Counted from the stretch's first letter, positions 1-11,503 are shown. The stretch: 64,000 nt of DNA from Xiphophorus maculatus (GCF_002775205.1 NC_036453.1:14693594-14757593); one strand, 5' to 3'. A program made the numbers and translations. The notes: generated by a model from the sequence alone, not told the origin.

Positions 1-29
1 AACTCTCAGTTGAACCAGCCACCTGCTGA
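1..29 (+). pseudogene. 3' end of a third odorant-receptor copy (receptor A duplicate), cut by window edge
   Basis: The first 29 bases equal the last 29 bases of receptor A (6485-6513), ending in the same TGA and encoding the tail LSVEPATC. The rest of this copy lies outside the window, so whether it is intact cannot be judged. It marks the left edge of a tandem duplicate whose spacer continues to 2141. Confidence 0.75.
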
Positions 30-2141
30 GAAGTCAGGTTTTGGACATAAGACATCATATTCGTCTGGGATGCCTGACCGTGTAAATGTAAATGGTATTT
101 GGCTGTGGGTTTGTAATGATACATTCAACACTTGAGACACCACAAAGTCTTTAGTTCATGTGGATAGATGAGATCTAAACATATTTAAAAACTAAGAATT
201 CTGAAACATTTTCTTTTTTCCCCCCTTTTAAATTAACATTTCAGGAATTATGCTTTAAAGAAGCTTTGCATAAATGACCCCATCTAAGTTGGTCCTATTA
301 CCAAAATAGCTTTTATATAATCCTTTTTGGGGTTTTTGCAAAATAAAACCTTATCAGATTACTGGTTGTTTTTGAAAAACTGTTCACTATAGAATAATTC
401 CCTTTTGTCCTGATTCCTGTATCAATTAAAATCTTCAAGCAGAAGCACATAATGAATGGTTCTAATTGCAAAAGCAATACCTTTCAGTTTGTATGGCAAA
501 TGTTCCAATCTACAGCTGATCTGGGCTCAAACTCTCTCTGCCTCTGTCTTTGGTGGTCTTTCCACCATCAAAGAGAGGCTATTAGTCCCACCAAAAAGGG
601 GGCAATATTGACATTTATGAGCTTTTCCACTAAAAGTGATCCGTTTTGAATTAAGGTTACTTGTAATTTTTTACAATGTAATGAGCTAAGTTTCAACTTC
701 GGAAGTTTGTGTGAGTGAGCGCTTAGACTTCTTGTCAAAACCCATCCCTTAAATGCAAATTGAAATTAGTCAGTTTAAAGCTTTTTTAACTGAAATGGAT
801 TCCTGTACCCTAGTAAGATCTGGATGTGTTTGATTGCCTATATAATAAAAAGACTATGTTCTTGGCAAAAAAATGTCTTGTTTCCTATTTGGCTAATTAT
901 CCTGCCTGGTACATTCAGGTATTTGGGAAAGAAATGTTTACTGTTTTATTTTGGAGGGCTGAAATTGAACCTGAGTTGACACAGTGAGACCTTTACAGTT
1001 TAATAAGAATATGTAAAAAACGAAAAGCCATCCATGCATCTTTTTTACCAGCTTAATCAGTGCTGGATCGCGGGTGTGTGTGGGAGGCCTGGTGGCCATA
1101 TCAGTCAGTCATGACCAATAATCCTAACAGTCCTATTTTTGGACTGTAGGGAGAAGCTGGAGTACCAGGAGAGGATACACACATGCACAGGAAGAGCATG
1201 CAAACTCCAGTGAAAGAGCCCAAGATGGGATTTGATTTGCAGCTGTGTTGCTGCAAAGCAACAGTGCTAGCAACAATACCACTGAGCAGACTACGTTTAG
1301 AAGATTTTAAAGTCCTAATGAAATCACGAAGCACAGTTCCTACAGTGTTGTGAACTACTACTTGGCCCAAATTTAACCCCAGCCAAAACACTAGAGAAAT
1401 GCATCTTCCTGGCTGGGAACATCTTTATCCTCAAACTTACTGACATATAACCTTCAACGGTGAGAGAGACAGGAACTCATTCAAACATTTAAAGGTACGA
1501 CTGCTCATGCTGAATCTGTTTTTCCTGATCATTTCAAAAGCATTTCTAAACTAGCAGAATGATATTTACTTTAAATACTTTTATATAGGCTTCCTTACAT
1601 TTAAACAGTTAGTATCTTAATTAGAACATTTCCGGAGTATCAATTATTGTCACTCCTGAAATGCAGAGTCACGATGACAGCCTTTAGTGGAAGAACTAAA
1701 TGTGGTGAAATGAACCATCTGAGAGTTTTGGTCACTATAAGCCGTTATACGATGGTCGTCAAAGAGTTTATTTAACCTCACACAATATGTTGTAATTCTG
1801 TGTTGTTCTGTGTATAGGACACATCAAACAGAAATCAAACATTTTGAATTTAATAAATGAATTCAAATTTGCATAACTCAGAGGTACGGTCACATGCTGG
1901 GATGTGACGTGTCAGTGGAAAAGTGGATGAGAAGACAGCACATATATTAAATATGAAGCAACGCAGACCGTGCAGACTGCCTCAGCATGGATGGAGTCTA
2001 CCACTTGCATGCACAGGATAAGGGTCTTTGTGAGGTTTTCTTGAGCGCATCTGTGTTTAAAGAGTGTAGTCAGAGGTTTCATATAAACTTGTAATTCACT
2101 GACATCACACTGATTTCTGGATGCTTTAAATTTCCTGTACC
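30..2141. repeat. Spacer of tandem duplication, copy 1
   Basis: This non-coding sequence is nearly base-for-base the same as 6514-8764. Visible differences are scattered substitutions, a 6-bp indel near 509, and a 146-bp block present only in copy 2 (7084-7229). It contains the upstream region of the truncated receptor B copy. Bases 1095-1290 match, in reverse, a dispersed fish repeat whose core (CCGG.TACTCCGGCTTCC type) recurs at 43680-43720 and 43980-44020. I see no gene. Confidence 0.8.
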
Positions 2142-2369
2142 ATGTCCTCTCGGTCTAACATCTCTGTTGAGCTGCAATATCAGGAGTTTCTGGAAGAGGT
2201 GATCACCTTCACTCTTTGCACAATCATATCCTGCGTGTTTCTCTTCATTAATGGAACCATGTTGTCCACTCTGAGGAGTAAATCTGTGTTTCGGGACACC
2301 TGTCGGTATATTCTCCTGTTCAACCTCCACTTGAAAAGTATTTACACTCAAAGATATAGGTTTCCTTAG
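2142..2369 (+). pseudogene. Truncated OR131-2-like odorant receptor (5' end only)
   Basis: The first 187 bases match the start of receptor B (8765-8951) with two visible substitutions and the same start codon and upstream region. They encode the extracellular N-terminus, TM1 and the first intracellular loop. After about codon 62 the frame enters unrelated sequence and stops at 2369. That unrelated sequence, about 2329-2382, closely matches 12854-12904, so the receptor body and about 3.9 kb of downstream DNA appear deleted. A protein with one membrane helix cannot act as a seven-helix receptor, so this is a pseudogene. The intact promoter-like region might still drive a transcript. Confidence 0.85.
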
Positions 2370-2387
2370 ACTATTCTTAACATAACC

Positions 2388-2699
2388 TGCTGTATCTCAC
2401 CGCTGCAAAACTTCCACATTCATCCCAGTCCTAAAAAGACCTGGTGCTCTCAATTACTTCAGACCAGTGGCACGTACACCAGTAGCCATTAAGTGCCTGG
2501 AAAAGTTGGTATTTAGTCTGTGGTTCCTGAGCACATTTATCCTCTCCAGTTCACCTATTACCTAAGCAAGTCTATGGATGATGCAGTTGCAATAGGCTTA
2601 CACCACACTCTGCACCACCTGTGCATTGGCAGAGCATATGTCAGGATACTCCTTTTTAACTACAGTTCAGTCTCCAAAACTACAGTACAGCCCGAGCTA
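2388..2699 (+). mobile_element. Older, decayed LINE reverse-transcriptase fragment (5' piece)
   Basis: Conceptual translation, with frame breaks, resembles the RT finger region of jockey-superclade (L2/CR1/Rex1-type) LINEs: a PVLKRPGALNYFRPVA-like stretch, then KSMDDAV and YVRILLFNYSS, which correspond to motif A surroundings. It is interrupted at about 2700 by a younger LINE of the same general type and resumes at about 4540. It has many stops and is not functional. Confidence 0.65.
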
Positions 2700-4535
2700 A
2701 CTTGAAGAGCGGCATCAGAATGGCTACATCTGACTACAGGAGGAGGATAGAGGGCTACCTTGACAGCAACAACAGCAGGCAGGTGGGGCAGGAAATCCAG
2801 CATCTCACCAACTACAGGACCAACCTCGCAGCTGCAGAAGGCGACGCCACGCTGGCAGAGGAGCTGAACCTCTTCTTTGCCCGCTTTGAGGTGAAGCCAA
2901 CAGAGGCAGCCACACTACACCAAGCAACCCACAACACCACACCCCTCGTTGTAGAGGAGCACGAGGTGAGGCGCACACTGCGGGCCGTCAACCCAAGGAA
3001 GGCTGCTGGACCTGATGGCGTCCCTGGACGTGTCCTGAAAGGCTGCGCTGATCAGCTGGCTGGAGTCTTCACCAGGATCTTCAACCAGTCCCTAGCCCTG
3101 TCTACAGTCCCATCCTGCCTGAAATCTTCCATCATAGTCCCCATACCCAAGAAACCTCACATCTTCTGCCTCAACGACTACCGGCCAGTGGCACTAACCC
3201 CTGTGGTGACGAAGTGTTTTGAAAAACTGGTCCGGGGTCACATCACAGCACTTCTCCCTCCTGGCTTTGACCACCACCAGTTCGCCTACAGAGCCAACAG
3301 ATCCACAGAGGACGCCGTGATCACGGCCCTCCATGCTGCTCTGTCACATCTGGAGCAGCAGGGGAGCTATGTGCGGATGCTCTTCGTAGACTACAGCTCT
3401 GCTTTTAATACCATCCTCCCTCACAGACTGGTGGACAAACTGGGGGACCTGGGCCTCCCTCACCCCACCTGCATGTGGATTCTGAGCTTCCTAACCAACC
3501 GACAGCAGAGAGTTAGGGTGGGAAAACATACATCCACTGCCCTCAGCCTTAGTACTGGCTCTCCACAGGGCTGTGTGCTGAGCCCCCTGCTCTATTGTCT
3601 GTACACATACGACTGCACCTCTGCCCACCACAGCAACACCATCATCAAGTTTGCTGATGACACCACAGTGGTGGGGCTCATCTCAGGAGGCGACGAGTCC
3701 GCCTACAGGGGTGAGGTGGAGCGGCTGTTGCAGTGGTGCAGGGAGAACAATCTGCTCCTCAACAACTCAAAGACAAAAGAACTCATAATAGATTACAGGA
3801 GGAATAAAACGGACATTACACCACTAACCATTGGGGGAAAATGTGTGGAGAGGGTAGCTGATTTCCATTTCCTGGGGGTCCACATTGAGCAGGGCCTCAC
3901 ATGGAACATGAACACCTTCGAGCTGATAAAAAAGGCCCAGCAAAGACTGTACTTCCTGAGGGTTCTCAGGAGGAACAACATCAAGGAGAAGCTGCTGGTG
4001 TCCTTCTACAAGTGCTCCATAGAGAGCATACTGACCTACTGTATCTGCGTCTGGTATAACAGCAGCACTACAGCTCAAAGGAAAGCTCTCCAAAGGGTTG
4101 TGAATACAACCCAAAAAAATCATTGGCTGGCCTCTCCCCTCACTGGAGGACCTGCACAGCGACCGCTGTCTAAGAAAAGCACAACACATCACAAAGGACA
4201 CTTCTCACCCCGGACATTCTCTGTTCACACTGCTGCCTCCAGGCAGAAGATACAGAGCAACCAGAACAAGAACCAACCGTCTCAGAGACAGTTTTTACCC
4301 GATAGCAATAACAAAACTAAATGCAATCAAAAACAACCATTAATCATCATAAATGATGTATGTGAGAATGTGGCTGTTCTTTTTTTTTTTTCCAGTTTGT
4401 TGATTCTTGCGTTGTGTGTGAATTGTGAGACAGTTATTTTTTGTTTTTGGGCATGTGCAACGACTGATGGCACCCTTTGAATTTCGTTGTCCTTGTGACA
4501 ATGACAATAAAGATTTATCTTATCTTATCTTATTC
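2700..4535 (+). mobile_element. L2/CR1-type LINE, 5'-truncated, with reverse transcriptase
   Basis: The open frame 2702-4480 (592 codons) begins in the linker before the RT domain, so the endonuclease is missing; this is ordinary 5' truncation. RT landmarks are AAGPDGVPGRVLK, LNDYRPVALTPV, motif A FVDYSSAFNTI, motif B GSPQGCVLSPLLY and the catalytic motif C FADDTTVVG. A one-base slip at the A-run near 4110 moves the C-terminal RLQRV/tail part out of its family frame, although the frame stays open. The 3' end has AATAAAG followed by short TCTTA tandem repeats (about 4505-4535), typical of LINEs primed on their own tail repeats. The insert sits inside an older LINE fragment. It is not expected to be autonomous. 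Confidence 0.85.
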
Positions 4536-4539
4536 TGCC

Positions 4540-5140
4540 TGGAGAACTGGTTGAACTGGGAATTCCAACTGGCACCTCCAACTTGCCCATGTGTCTGTAG
4601 ATTTTCTTGTGGACAGACCTCAGCAAGGGAGAAATGGTCTCCAAGGTGAAAATCAGCAACAGATCACCACAGGGCTGCTCCCTCACTTTGTACACCCAAA
4701 ACACTGCTTCTCCAACAATGATGAGGCAGTGATCATAAAATGAGCAGACAACAAAGATCATCCTGTGCCTCATCAAGGGAGGAGGTGAGACAGCTAACAC
4801 GGAGGTGGTCAACAACACACTATACTTCAGAGAGGAGAATCATATCATACTCATTGTAGGAAAGACAAAGCAACTGATCACTACCCCTTCTCCATCAGGA
4901 GGACAGAAGTGGAGAGGGTCACAAGTTCCTGGGCCTGTAACGTAATATTGGCTCTGAGCTGGTCGGTCAACACTGCAATAACACTGAGAAAGCCCCAAAA
5001 GAAGCTGCACTTCATTGGACTGCTTGAGAAGGCTTGAGTGGGCCGCTGATCCCTCATGGTGGCCAACAGCGTGTTGGTGGAGAGCATTCTCACCACTGGC
5101 ATCCCAATGTGACATAGCAACACCACAACATCCAGTGAGT
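4540..5140 (+). mobile_element. Older, decayed LINE fragment (3' piece)
   Basis: This continues the RT fragment that ends at 2699. Translations show a SPQGCSL-like motif B near 4650, remnants around the expected catalytic region, and an RLYFLR-like thumb region near 5000 (KPQKKLHFIGLLEKA). Frame breaks are frequent. The right edge is vague and fades by about 5140. Confidence 0.55.
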
Positions 5141-5562
5141 TATCAAAACTGCTGATTAGCTTTCCAGTTAATTTTTCCATTCATTTTTTAAAAGCAGAAT
5201 ATTGTCTTAACATGGCTTTGTGTCAGTGTGACATGTATAAGTGTTTGTTCTAGCCATTATCCGTCTGAAAAACAGTGGAAACGAAATTACGTCACTCAAT
5301 TTTGATCCCCTAATGCGAGACATGTGATCTACCATGTGAGCAGGTTGGCAGGAAAAAGCTCATAAAACATATGTGGAGCCAGTGAAACCCTGCAGACCAC
5401 CTCTGCCCCCACAGCAACACGTATAGACTCTAACCTGCCCACTTCGTACAGTCTTTGTATATGTTAATGTCTCCTATTTACAGATGTTGTATCTAAATAT
5501 TTGCTTTAGTTTTTCAGCATCTTGAGCAGGTATATTTTTGACATGCTTTAAATAATTCTGCA
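5141..5562. other. Upstream region of odorant receptor A
   Basis: This AT-rich non-coding stretch precedes the receptor A start codon. I could not define a TATA box or a splice acceptor with confidence. It is not closely similar to the upstream region of receptor B. Confidence 0.5.
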
Positions 5563-6513
5563 ATGTCTTCTTCCCCATTTAACATCACTATTGGACAGCA
5601 GTATCAGGGTTTACTGGAAAGAATTGTACTTTGCTTTCTGTCTACAGGTCCTGCGTGTTTCTTCCTCCTTATTAATGGGATCTTGATGTTCTCTTTGAGG
5701 AGTAAGCCTGTGTTTCGATACACTTGTCGTTATATTCTTTTATATAACCTCCTTGTTGCAGATACTGCTCAGCTGATAGTGACTCAGGTTCTGTTTCTCC
5801 TTGCTGTTGGTCGAGTTAAAATAACGTATGCCGTCTGTGGTACCATCACTACTATGGCTAATCTCACAGCAGGAATTTCTCCTCTGACACTGGTGATAAT
5901 GACTTTGGAGAGATACGTGGCTGTTTGCTACCCACTGAGGCACGCCTCCATTGTCAACATCAAAAACACAGTAGTGGCCATTATTGCAGCCTGGGCTGTC
6001 AGTACACTAAACAATGTCACTAGAAATCTGTTTTTGATAGAATATCCATATGAAAAGTTTGGGAAAGTCTTGATGAAAGACTATTGTACTAACATTGGCT
6101 GGATTCCAGATTCACTGTGTGATGATTATGACAGAGCATACAACGCTGTGGTATTTGTTTCAGCCAGTATCACTGTAATTTCCTCGTATACTGGAGTTGT
6201 AATAGCAGCCAAGGCAGCTTCTACAGATAAAGCATCTGCCCTGAAAGCTCGTAAGACACTTCTGCTGCACCTAGTTCAGCTCTTCCTCAGTCTGGCTTAT
6301 ACCCTTTACTACCCACTGCTCTCAGCTCTTGCAAAGACCGTACAAAGGATAGTATTTGTATGGGTCCAGAATGTTATTTATGTGCTTTTTATTGTCTTAC
6401 CCAGATGTTTGACGTCTTTAATTTATGGCCTAAGAGATCAGACCGTCAGACCTGTTCTATTACACTATCTATTTTGCAGATGGAAACTCTCAGTTGAACC
6501 AGCCACCTGCTGA
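5563..6513 (+). CDS. Odorant receptor A, OR131-2-like (GPCR)
   Basis: An intact single-exon frame of 316 aa, the usual length for a fish odorant receptor. It is a class A seven-helix receptor expected in the plasma membrane of olfactory neurons, signalling through an olfactory G protein; the ligand is unknown. Seen in sequence: an N-glycosylation site near the start (FNIT); TM1 with LLINGIL; YILLYNLLVADT in TM2; the TM3/IL2 signature LERYVAVCYPLRHA; KARKTLLLHLVQL at TM6; and the TM7 region PRCLTSLIYGLRDQ replacing the usual NPxxY. These variants (ING in TM1, SLIYGLRDQT in TM7) fit the divergent teleost OR131-2-like family and receptor B. The 3' end was copied into the previous duplicate unit (bases 1-29). 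Confidence 0.9.
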   Translation: MSSSPFNITIGQQYQGLLERIVLCFLSTGPACFFLLINGILMFSLRSKPVFRYTCRYILLYNLLVADTAQLIVTQVLFLLAVGRVKITYAVCGTITTMANLTAGISPLTLVIMTLERYVAVCYPLRHASIVNIKNTVVAIIAAWAVSTLNNVTRNLFLIEYPYEKFGKVLMKDYCTNIGWIPDSLCDDYDRAYNAVVFVSASITVISSYTGVVIAAKAASTDKASALKARKTLLLHLVQLFLSLAYTLYYPLLSALAKTVQRIVFVWVQNVIYVLFIVLPRCLTSLIYGLRDQTVRPVLLHYLFCRWKLSVEPATC

Positions 6514-8764
6514 GAAGTCAGGTTTTGGACATAAGACATCATATTTGTCTGGGATGCCTGACCGTGTAAATGTAAATGGTATTTGGCTGCGGGTTTGTAA
6601 TGATACATTCAACACTTGAGACACCACAAAGTCTTTAGTTCATGTGGATAGATGAGATCTAAACATATTTAAGAACTAAGAATTCTGAAACATTTTCTTC
6701 TTTCCCCCTTTTAAATTAACATTTCAGGAATTATGCTTTAAAGAAGCTTTGCATAAATGACCCCATCTAAGTTGGTCCTATTGCCAAAATAGCTTTAATA
6801 TAATCCTTTTTGGGGTTTTTGCAAAATAAAACTTTATCAGATTACTGGTTGTTTTTGAAAAACTGTTCACTATAGAATAATTCCCTTTTGTCCTGATTCC
6901 TGTATCAATTAAAATTTTCAAGCAGAGGCACATAATGAATGGTTCTAATTGCAAAAGCAATACCTTTCAGTTTGTATGGCAAATGTTCCAATCTGATCTG
7001 GGCTCAAACTCTCTCTGCCTCTGTCTTTGGTGGTCTTTCCACCATCAAAGAGAGGCTATTAGTCCCACCAAAAAGGGGGCAATTTCTCCAAGTTAGCCCT
7101 TCTGACAACTTCTGAAAAAGCTTTTTCTGAGATTCTTCACTTTAACTAGAAACGGCACATTTAAAATATTGCATTTTCTAGAGGCATGAGTTTTTATTAT
7201 GCAGTATTTCAAATTCGCACAGAATCTTTATTGACATTTATGAGCTTTTCCACTAAAAGTGATCCGTTTTGAATTAAGGTTACTTGTAATTTTTTACAAT
7301 GTAATGAGCTAAGTTTCAACTTCGGAAGTTTGTGTGAGTGAGCGCTTAGACTTCTTGTCAAAACCCATCCCTTAAATGCAAATTGAAATTAGTCAGTTTA
7401 AAGCTTTTTTAACTGAAATGGATTCCTGTACCCTAGTAAGATCTGGATGTGTTTGATTGCCTATATAATAAAAAGACTATGTTCTTGGCAAAAAAATGTC
7501 TTGTTTCCTATTTAGCTAATTATCCTGCCTGGTACATTCAGGTATTTGGGAAAGAAATGTTTACTGTTTTATTTTGGAGGGCTGAAATTGAAACTGAGTT
7601 GACACAGTGAGACCTTTACAGTTTAATAAGAATATGTAAAAAAAGAAAAGCCATCCATGCATCTTTTTTACCAGCTTAATCAGTGCTGGATCGCGGGTGT
7701 GTGGGGGAGGCCTGGTGCCCATATCAGTCAGTCATGACCAATTAACCTAGCAGTCCTATTTTTGGACTGTAGGGAGAAGCTGGAGTACCAGGAGAGGATA
7801 CACACATGCACAGGAAGAGCATGCAAACTCCAGTGAAAGAGCCCAAGATGGGATTTGATTTGCAGCTGTGTTGCTGCAAAGCAACAGTGCTAGCAACAAT
7901 ACCACTGAGCAGACTACATTTAGAAGATTTTAAAGTCCTAATGAAATCACGAAGCACAGTTCCTACAGTGTTGTGAACTACTACTTGGCCCAAATTTAAC
8001 CCCAGCCAAAACACTAGAGAAATGCATCTTCCTGGCTGGGAACATCTTTATCCTCAAACTTACTGACATATAACCTTCAACGGTGAGAGAGACAGGAACT
8101 CATTCAAACATTTAAAGGTACGACTGCTCATGCTGAATCTGTTTTTCCTGATCATTTCAAAAGCATTTCTAAACTAGCAGAATGATATTTACTTTAAATA
8201 CTTTTATATAGGCTTCCTTACATTTAAACAGTTAGTATCTTAATTAGAACATTTCCGGAGTATCAATTATTGTCACTCCTGAAATGCAGAGTCACGATGA
8301 CAGCCTTTAGTGGAAGAACTAAATGTGGTGAAATGAACCATCTGAGAGTTTTGGTCACTATAAGCCGTTATACGATGGTCGTCAAAGAGTTTATTTAACC
8401 TCACACAATATGTTATATTTCTGTGTTGTTCTGTGAATAGGACACATCAAACAGAAATCAAACATTTTGAATTTAATAAATGAATTCAAATTTGCATAAC
8501 TCAGAGGTACGGTCACATGCTGGGATGTGACGTGTCAGTGGAAAAGTGGATGAGAAGACAGCACATATATTAAATATGAAGCAACGCAGACCGTGCAGAC
8601 TGCCTCAGCATGGATGGAGTCTACCACTTGCATGCACAGGTTAAGGGTCTTTGTGAGATTTTCTTGAGCGCATCTGTGTTTAAAGAGTGTAGTCAGAGGA
8701 TTCATATAAACTTGTAATTCACTGACATCACACTGATTTCTGGATATTTTAAATTTCCTGTACC
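6514..8764. repeat. Spacer of tandem duplication, copy 2
   Basis: Duplicate of 30-2141. A 146-bp block at 7084-7229 is present here only. A reverse copy of a dispersed fish repeat lies at about 7740-7900. A candidate polyadenylation signal for receptor A (AATAAA) is seen near 6823. The last few hundred bases are the presumptive promoter region of receptor B and are shared with the truncated copy. No other gene is seen. Confidence 0.8.
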
Positions 8765-9679
8765 ATGTCCTCTCGGTCTAACATCTCTGTTGAGCTGCAA
8801 TATCAGGAGTTTCTGGAAGAGGTGATCACCTTCACTCTTTGCACAATCATATCCTGCGTGTTTCTCTTCATTAATGGAACCATGTTGTTCACTCTGAGGA
8901 GTAAATCTGTGTTTCGGGACACCTGTCGGTATATTCTGCTGTTCAACCTCCTTCTTGCAGATACTGTACAGTTATCACTGAGTATGGTTCTATTCCTACT
9001 TGCTGTTTGTAGAATTAAACTAACATATCCTTTATGTGGTTCTATAACTTCATTATCAAATCTGACCAATGTAATCTCTCCTCTCACACTGATGGTGATG
9101 TCTCTGGAGCGCTGTGTAGCTGTCTGCCTCCCTTTGCGGCATGTGGTCATCATCACCATCACCAACATCAGAATGGCTATTGTTGCTCTCTGGGCTCTCA
9201 GCTCTTTACACAATTTCACTCGTATTGCTTTGCTGTTAGACTTTCCATTCAAAGATCTAGAGACTCTGCAGATGGAACGTTTTTGCTCTGACTTTGCTAT
9301 GCTGCTTGGCCCCAGCTCTAAAGATTATGACAATGCCTTCACTGGTTTTCTGTTTGTTTCAGCCGGCCTAATAGTAATTTCCTCCTATGTTGGTGTAATT
9401 ATAGCAGCCAGGTCGGCCTCTGAGGGCAAATCTTCCACCCTGAAGGCTCGTAACACCCTGCTGCTACATCTGGTGCAGTTGTGTCTCAGTCTGTCCTCAA
9501 CTGTTTATAACCCAATCATAGGACCCATTTCAAAAATCATTACAAGGGTAGAATTCAGCCGATTACAAAGATTTCTATATATAGTCATTATTATTTCCCC
9601 CAGATGTTTAAGTTCTCTCATCTATGGCCTTAGAGATCAGACCATCAGACCCGTCCTCCTGCAAAATCTATGCTGCTGA
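8765..9679 (+). CDS. Odorant receptor B, OR131-2-like (GPCR)
   Basis: An intact single-exon frame of 304 aa, homologous over its whole length to receptor A (same N-terminal NIS/NIT start, same TM motifs) but clearly diverged. Visible landmarks are FINGTML in TM1, YILLFNLLLADT in TM2, LERCVAVCLPLRHV at TM3/IL2, KARNTLLLHLVQL at TM6 and PRCLSSLIYGLRDQT at TM7. The paired A and B genes are tandem paralogues, and the A-B block was duplicated again later. The stop codon is followed after 2 bp by a Tc1-type element, so the 3' UTR is probably transposon-derived. The ligand is unknown. Confidence 0.9.
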   Translation: MSSRSNISVELQYQEFLEEVITFTLCTIISCVFLFINGTMLFTLRSKSVFRDTCRYILLFNLLLADTVQLSLSMVLFLLAVCRIKLTYPLCGSITSLSNLTNVISPLTLMVMSLERCVAVCLPLRHVVIITITNIRMAIVALWALSSLHNFTRIALLLDFPFKDLETLQMERFCSDFAMLLGPSSKDYDNAFTGFLFVSAGLIVISSYVGVIIAARSASEGKSSTLKARNTLLLHLVQLCLSLSSTVYNPIIGPISKIITRVEFSRLQRFLYIVIIISPRCLSSLIYGLRDQTIRPVLLQNLCC

Positions 9680-9681
9680 GT

Positions 9682-10073
9682 TACAGTACAGACCAAAAGT
9701 TTGGACACACCTTCTAATTCAATGGGTTTTCTTTATTCTCATGACTATTTATAAGGCAATAAATCCCACTTATTAACCTGACAGGGCACACCTGTGAAGT
9801 GAAAACCATTTCAGGTGACGACCTCTTGAAGCTCATCAAGAAAATGCAGAGTGTGTGCAAAGCAGTAATCACAGCAAAAGGTTGCTACTTTGAAGAAACT
9901 AGAATATAAGGGGTATTTTCAGTTGTTTTACACTTTTTTGTTTAGTGCATATTTCCACATGTGTTATTCAGAGTTTTGATGCCTTCAGTGTGAATCTACA
10001 ATGTCAATAGTCATGAAAATAAAGGAAACTCACTGAATTCAAAGGTGTGTCCAAACTTTTGGTCTGTACTGTA
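9682..10073. mobile_element. Internally deleted Tc1/mariner-type element with TA duplication
   Basis: The terminal inverted repeats are near-perfect. The left end reads cagtacagaccaaaagtttg and the right end is its mirror (caaacttttggtctgtactg), extending to about 30 bp. Each end is flanked by TA (9682-9683 and 10072-10073), the Tc1 target. The 388-bp interior has no transposase frame. AATAAA motifs at about 9755 and 10018 could supply polyadenylation for receptor B. Confidence 0.88.
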
Positions 10074-11062
10074 TGTCAAAAATGTTTCAGCCAGACGTTC
10101 TTAAATTATGTTTAGGTGATCGAAAACATATCTGAGCGAGGAATACAGAGATACTTTCAGCTACTACTGTAAATGCTAAATTAAACTGCTTGGAAAAACA
10201 TAAACAACCAAATGTAGCATTTATTAAAGCAGCAGAGCTGATTATGTTTAAAAGTAAAATGAAGACCCAGCGTTGGTTCATCAGTATGCTGTGGAGAGGC
10301 TGTGCAGGGATCAAATCATTAATGTCTGCAGCTTTTTCCATTAACCCAATGCTTCTCAGAGGAAGGTATTCCAGGTAGCTCAAAGTGTTAATGCACTTCA
10401 TTTTTAGGTCACATAAACATGTAATATGGGTCAGTAACACTTTATTGAGGTTATATATTCAGCTTGTAGGGGTTTTAAAATGTCAGAATTTCGTAAACTA
10501 CAAGATGTCTGTAAAATAATTCCTGAGAAACCAAATGTAATGTTTTCAAAATGACACATTTTCTTTTCTTCAACTTCATCCAGAAGCTTTTCAATAAGAT
10601 TGTTTTTCGCAAATCTGCTAATCTATTAACCCTTTGGAGTCTTGGGTCTAAATGGCCGTTTTGGTCTAATTTTGAATTTACCCTTATATTTTCACCATAA
10701 AAACTATTTACCTTACCTTGTTTGGTATCATTATTTTCAGAACATCCTAAACTTTGTGATTTTACAGTGTTTGTTTCATTTTGACAAAATTTATTATCAC
10801 ATTGGAGCAAAAAACACACAGAAACAAAATCCGAGTAGAAAAAATATTGATATTTTTACTATAATATTCACAAAAATGTTGAACAAACCATTTTTACAGC
10901 CTAACATGAAAAGTTTTTGGGTAAATTTTAAGAACTTTTGTACAAACTTAGTAAAAAACAAATTACTAGTCATATTTTCACCATATTGTGGGTAATTTCC
11001 CAGGCGTTTTTTTTACAACTATTTACAATATTTGTAAAATGGGTGCCACAAGACAAAACAAA

Positions 11063-11503
11063 TTACTTGTGCCATTGTGCAAAGCAGTTTCTGTCAATCA
11101 GAAGGCACAATGGCACATCACAGCCCTCACATTTCCATTGCGTGTCCTTCCTGACTTTGTTCACCCGGAGGCAGTGTCTGCACTGCAGTCTGCCGTTTCT
11201 GGCATTTTGCTGAGCACTTATGGGCACAGGAATGTGTTCAGCTGCCTTTCTCCTTGGAACACTTGCCATGTCCACACTACAAAGCTGACTGGCCATCTCC
11301 ACATTGAAGTCTTTGTGTGTCATGGGCTTCACTCCTTTGGCTTTGCACAACTCTTGGTGTAGGATGTAGGCATTTGCTGTGGCAATGTCAACCAAATGCA
11401 TAAGCACAGTCTTGTACCAACGATAAGTTTTCCGTTGTGCAGAGTAATACTGGATGAGTTGATCAGACAGGTCAACCCCACCCATGTATTTATTGTACGC
11501 CAA
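11063..11503 (-). pseudogene. piggyBac transposase, C-terminal part (PGBD4-like)
   Basis: This 146-codon frame has the conserved C-terminal YNKYMGGVDLSDQ motif of piggyBac transposases, the RTYRWYK stretch, and a terminal cysteine-rich zinc-binding domain (CRHC...CEGC...C). In the family these parts follow the DDD catalytic core, which is absent here. A TCC repeat (about 11511-11547) lies directly upstream on the gene strand, where the missing core should be. It cannot be an active transposase. Confidence 0.8.
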
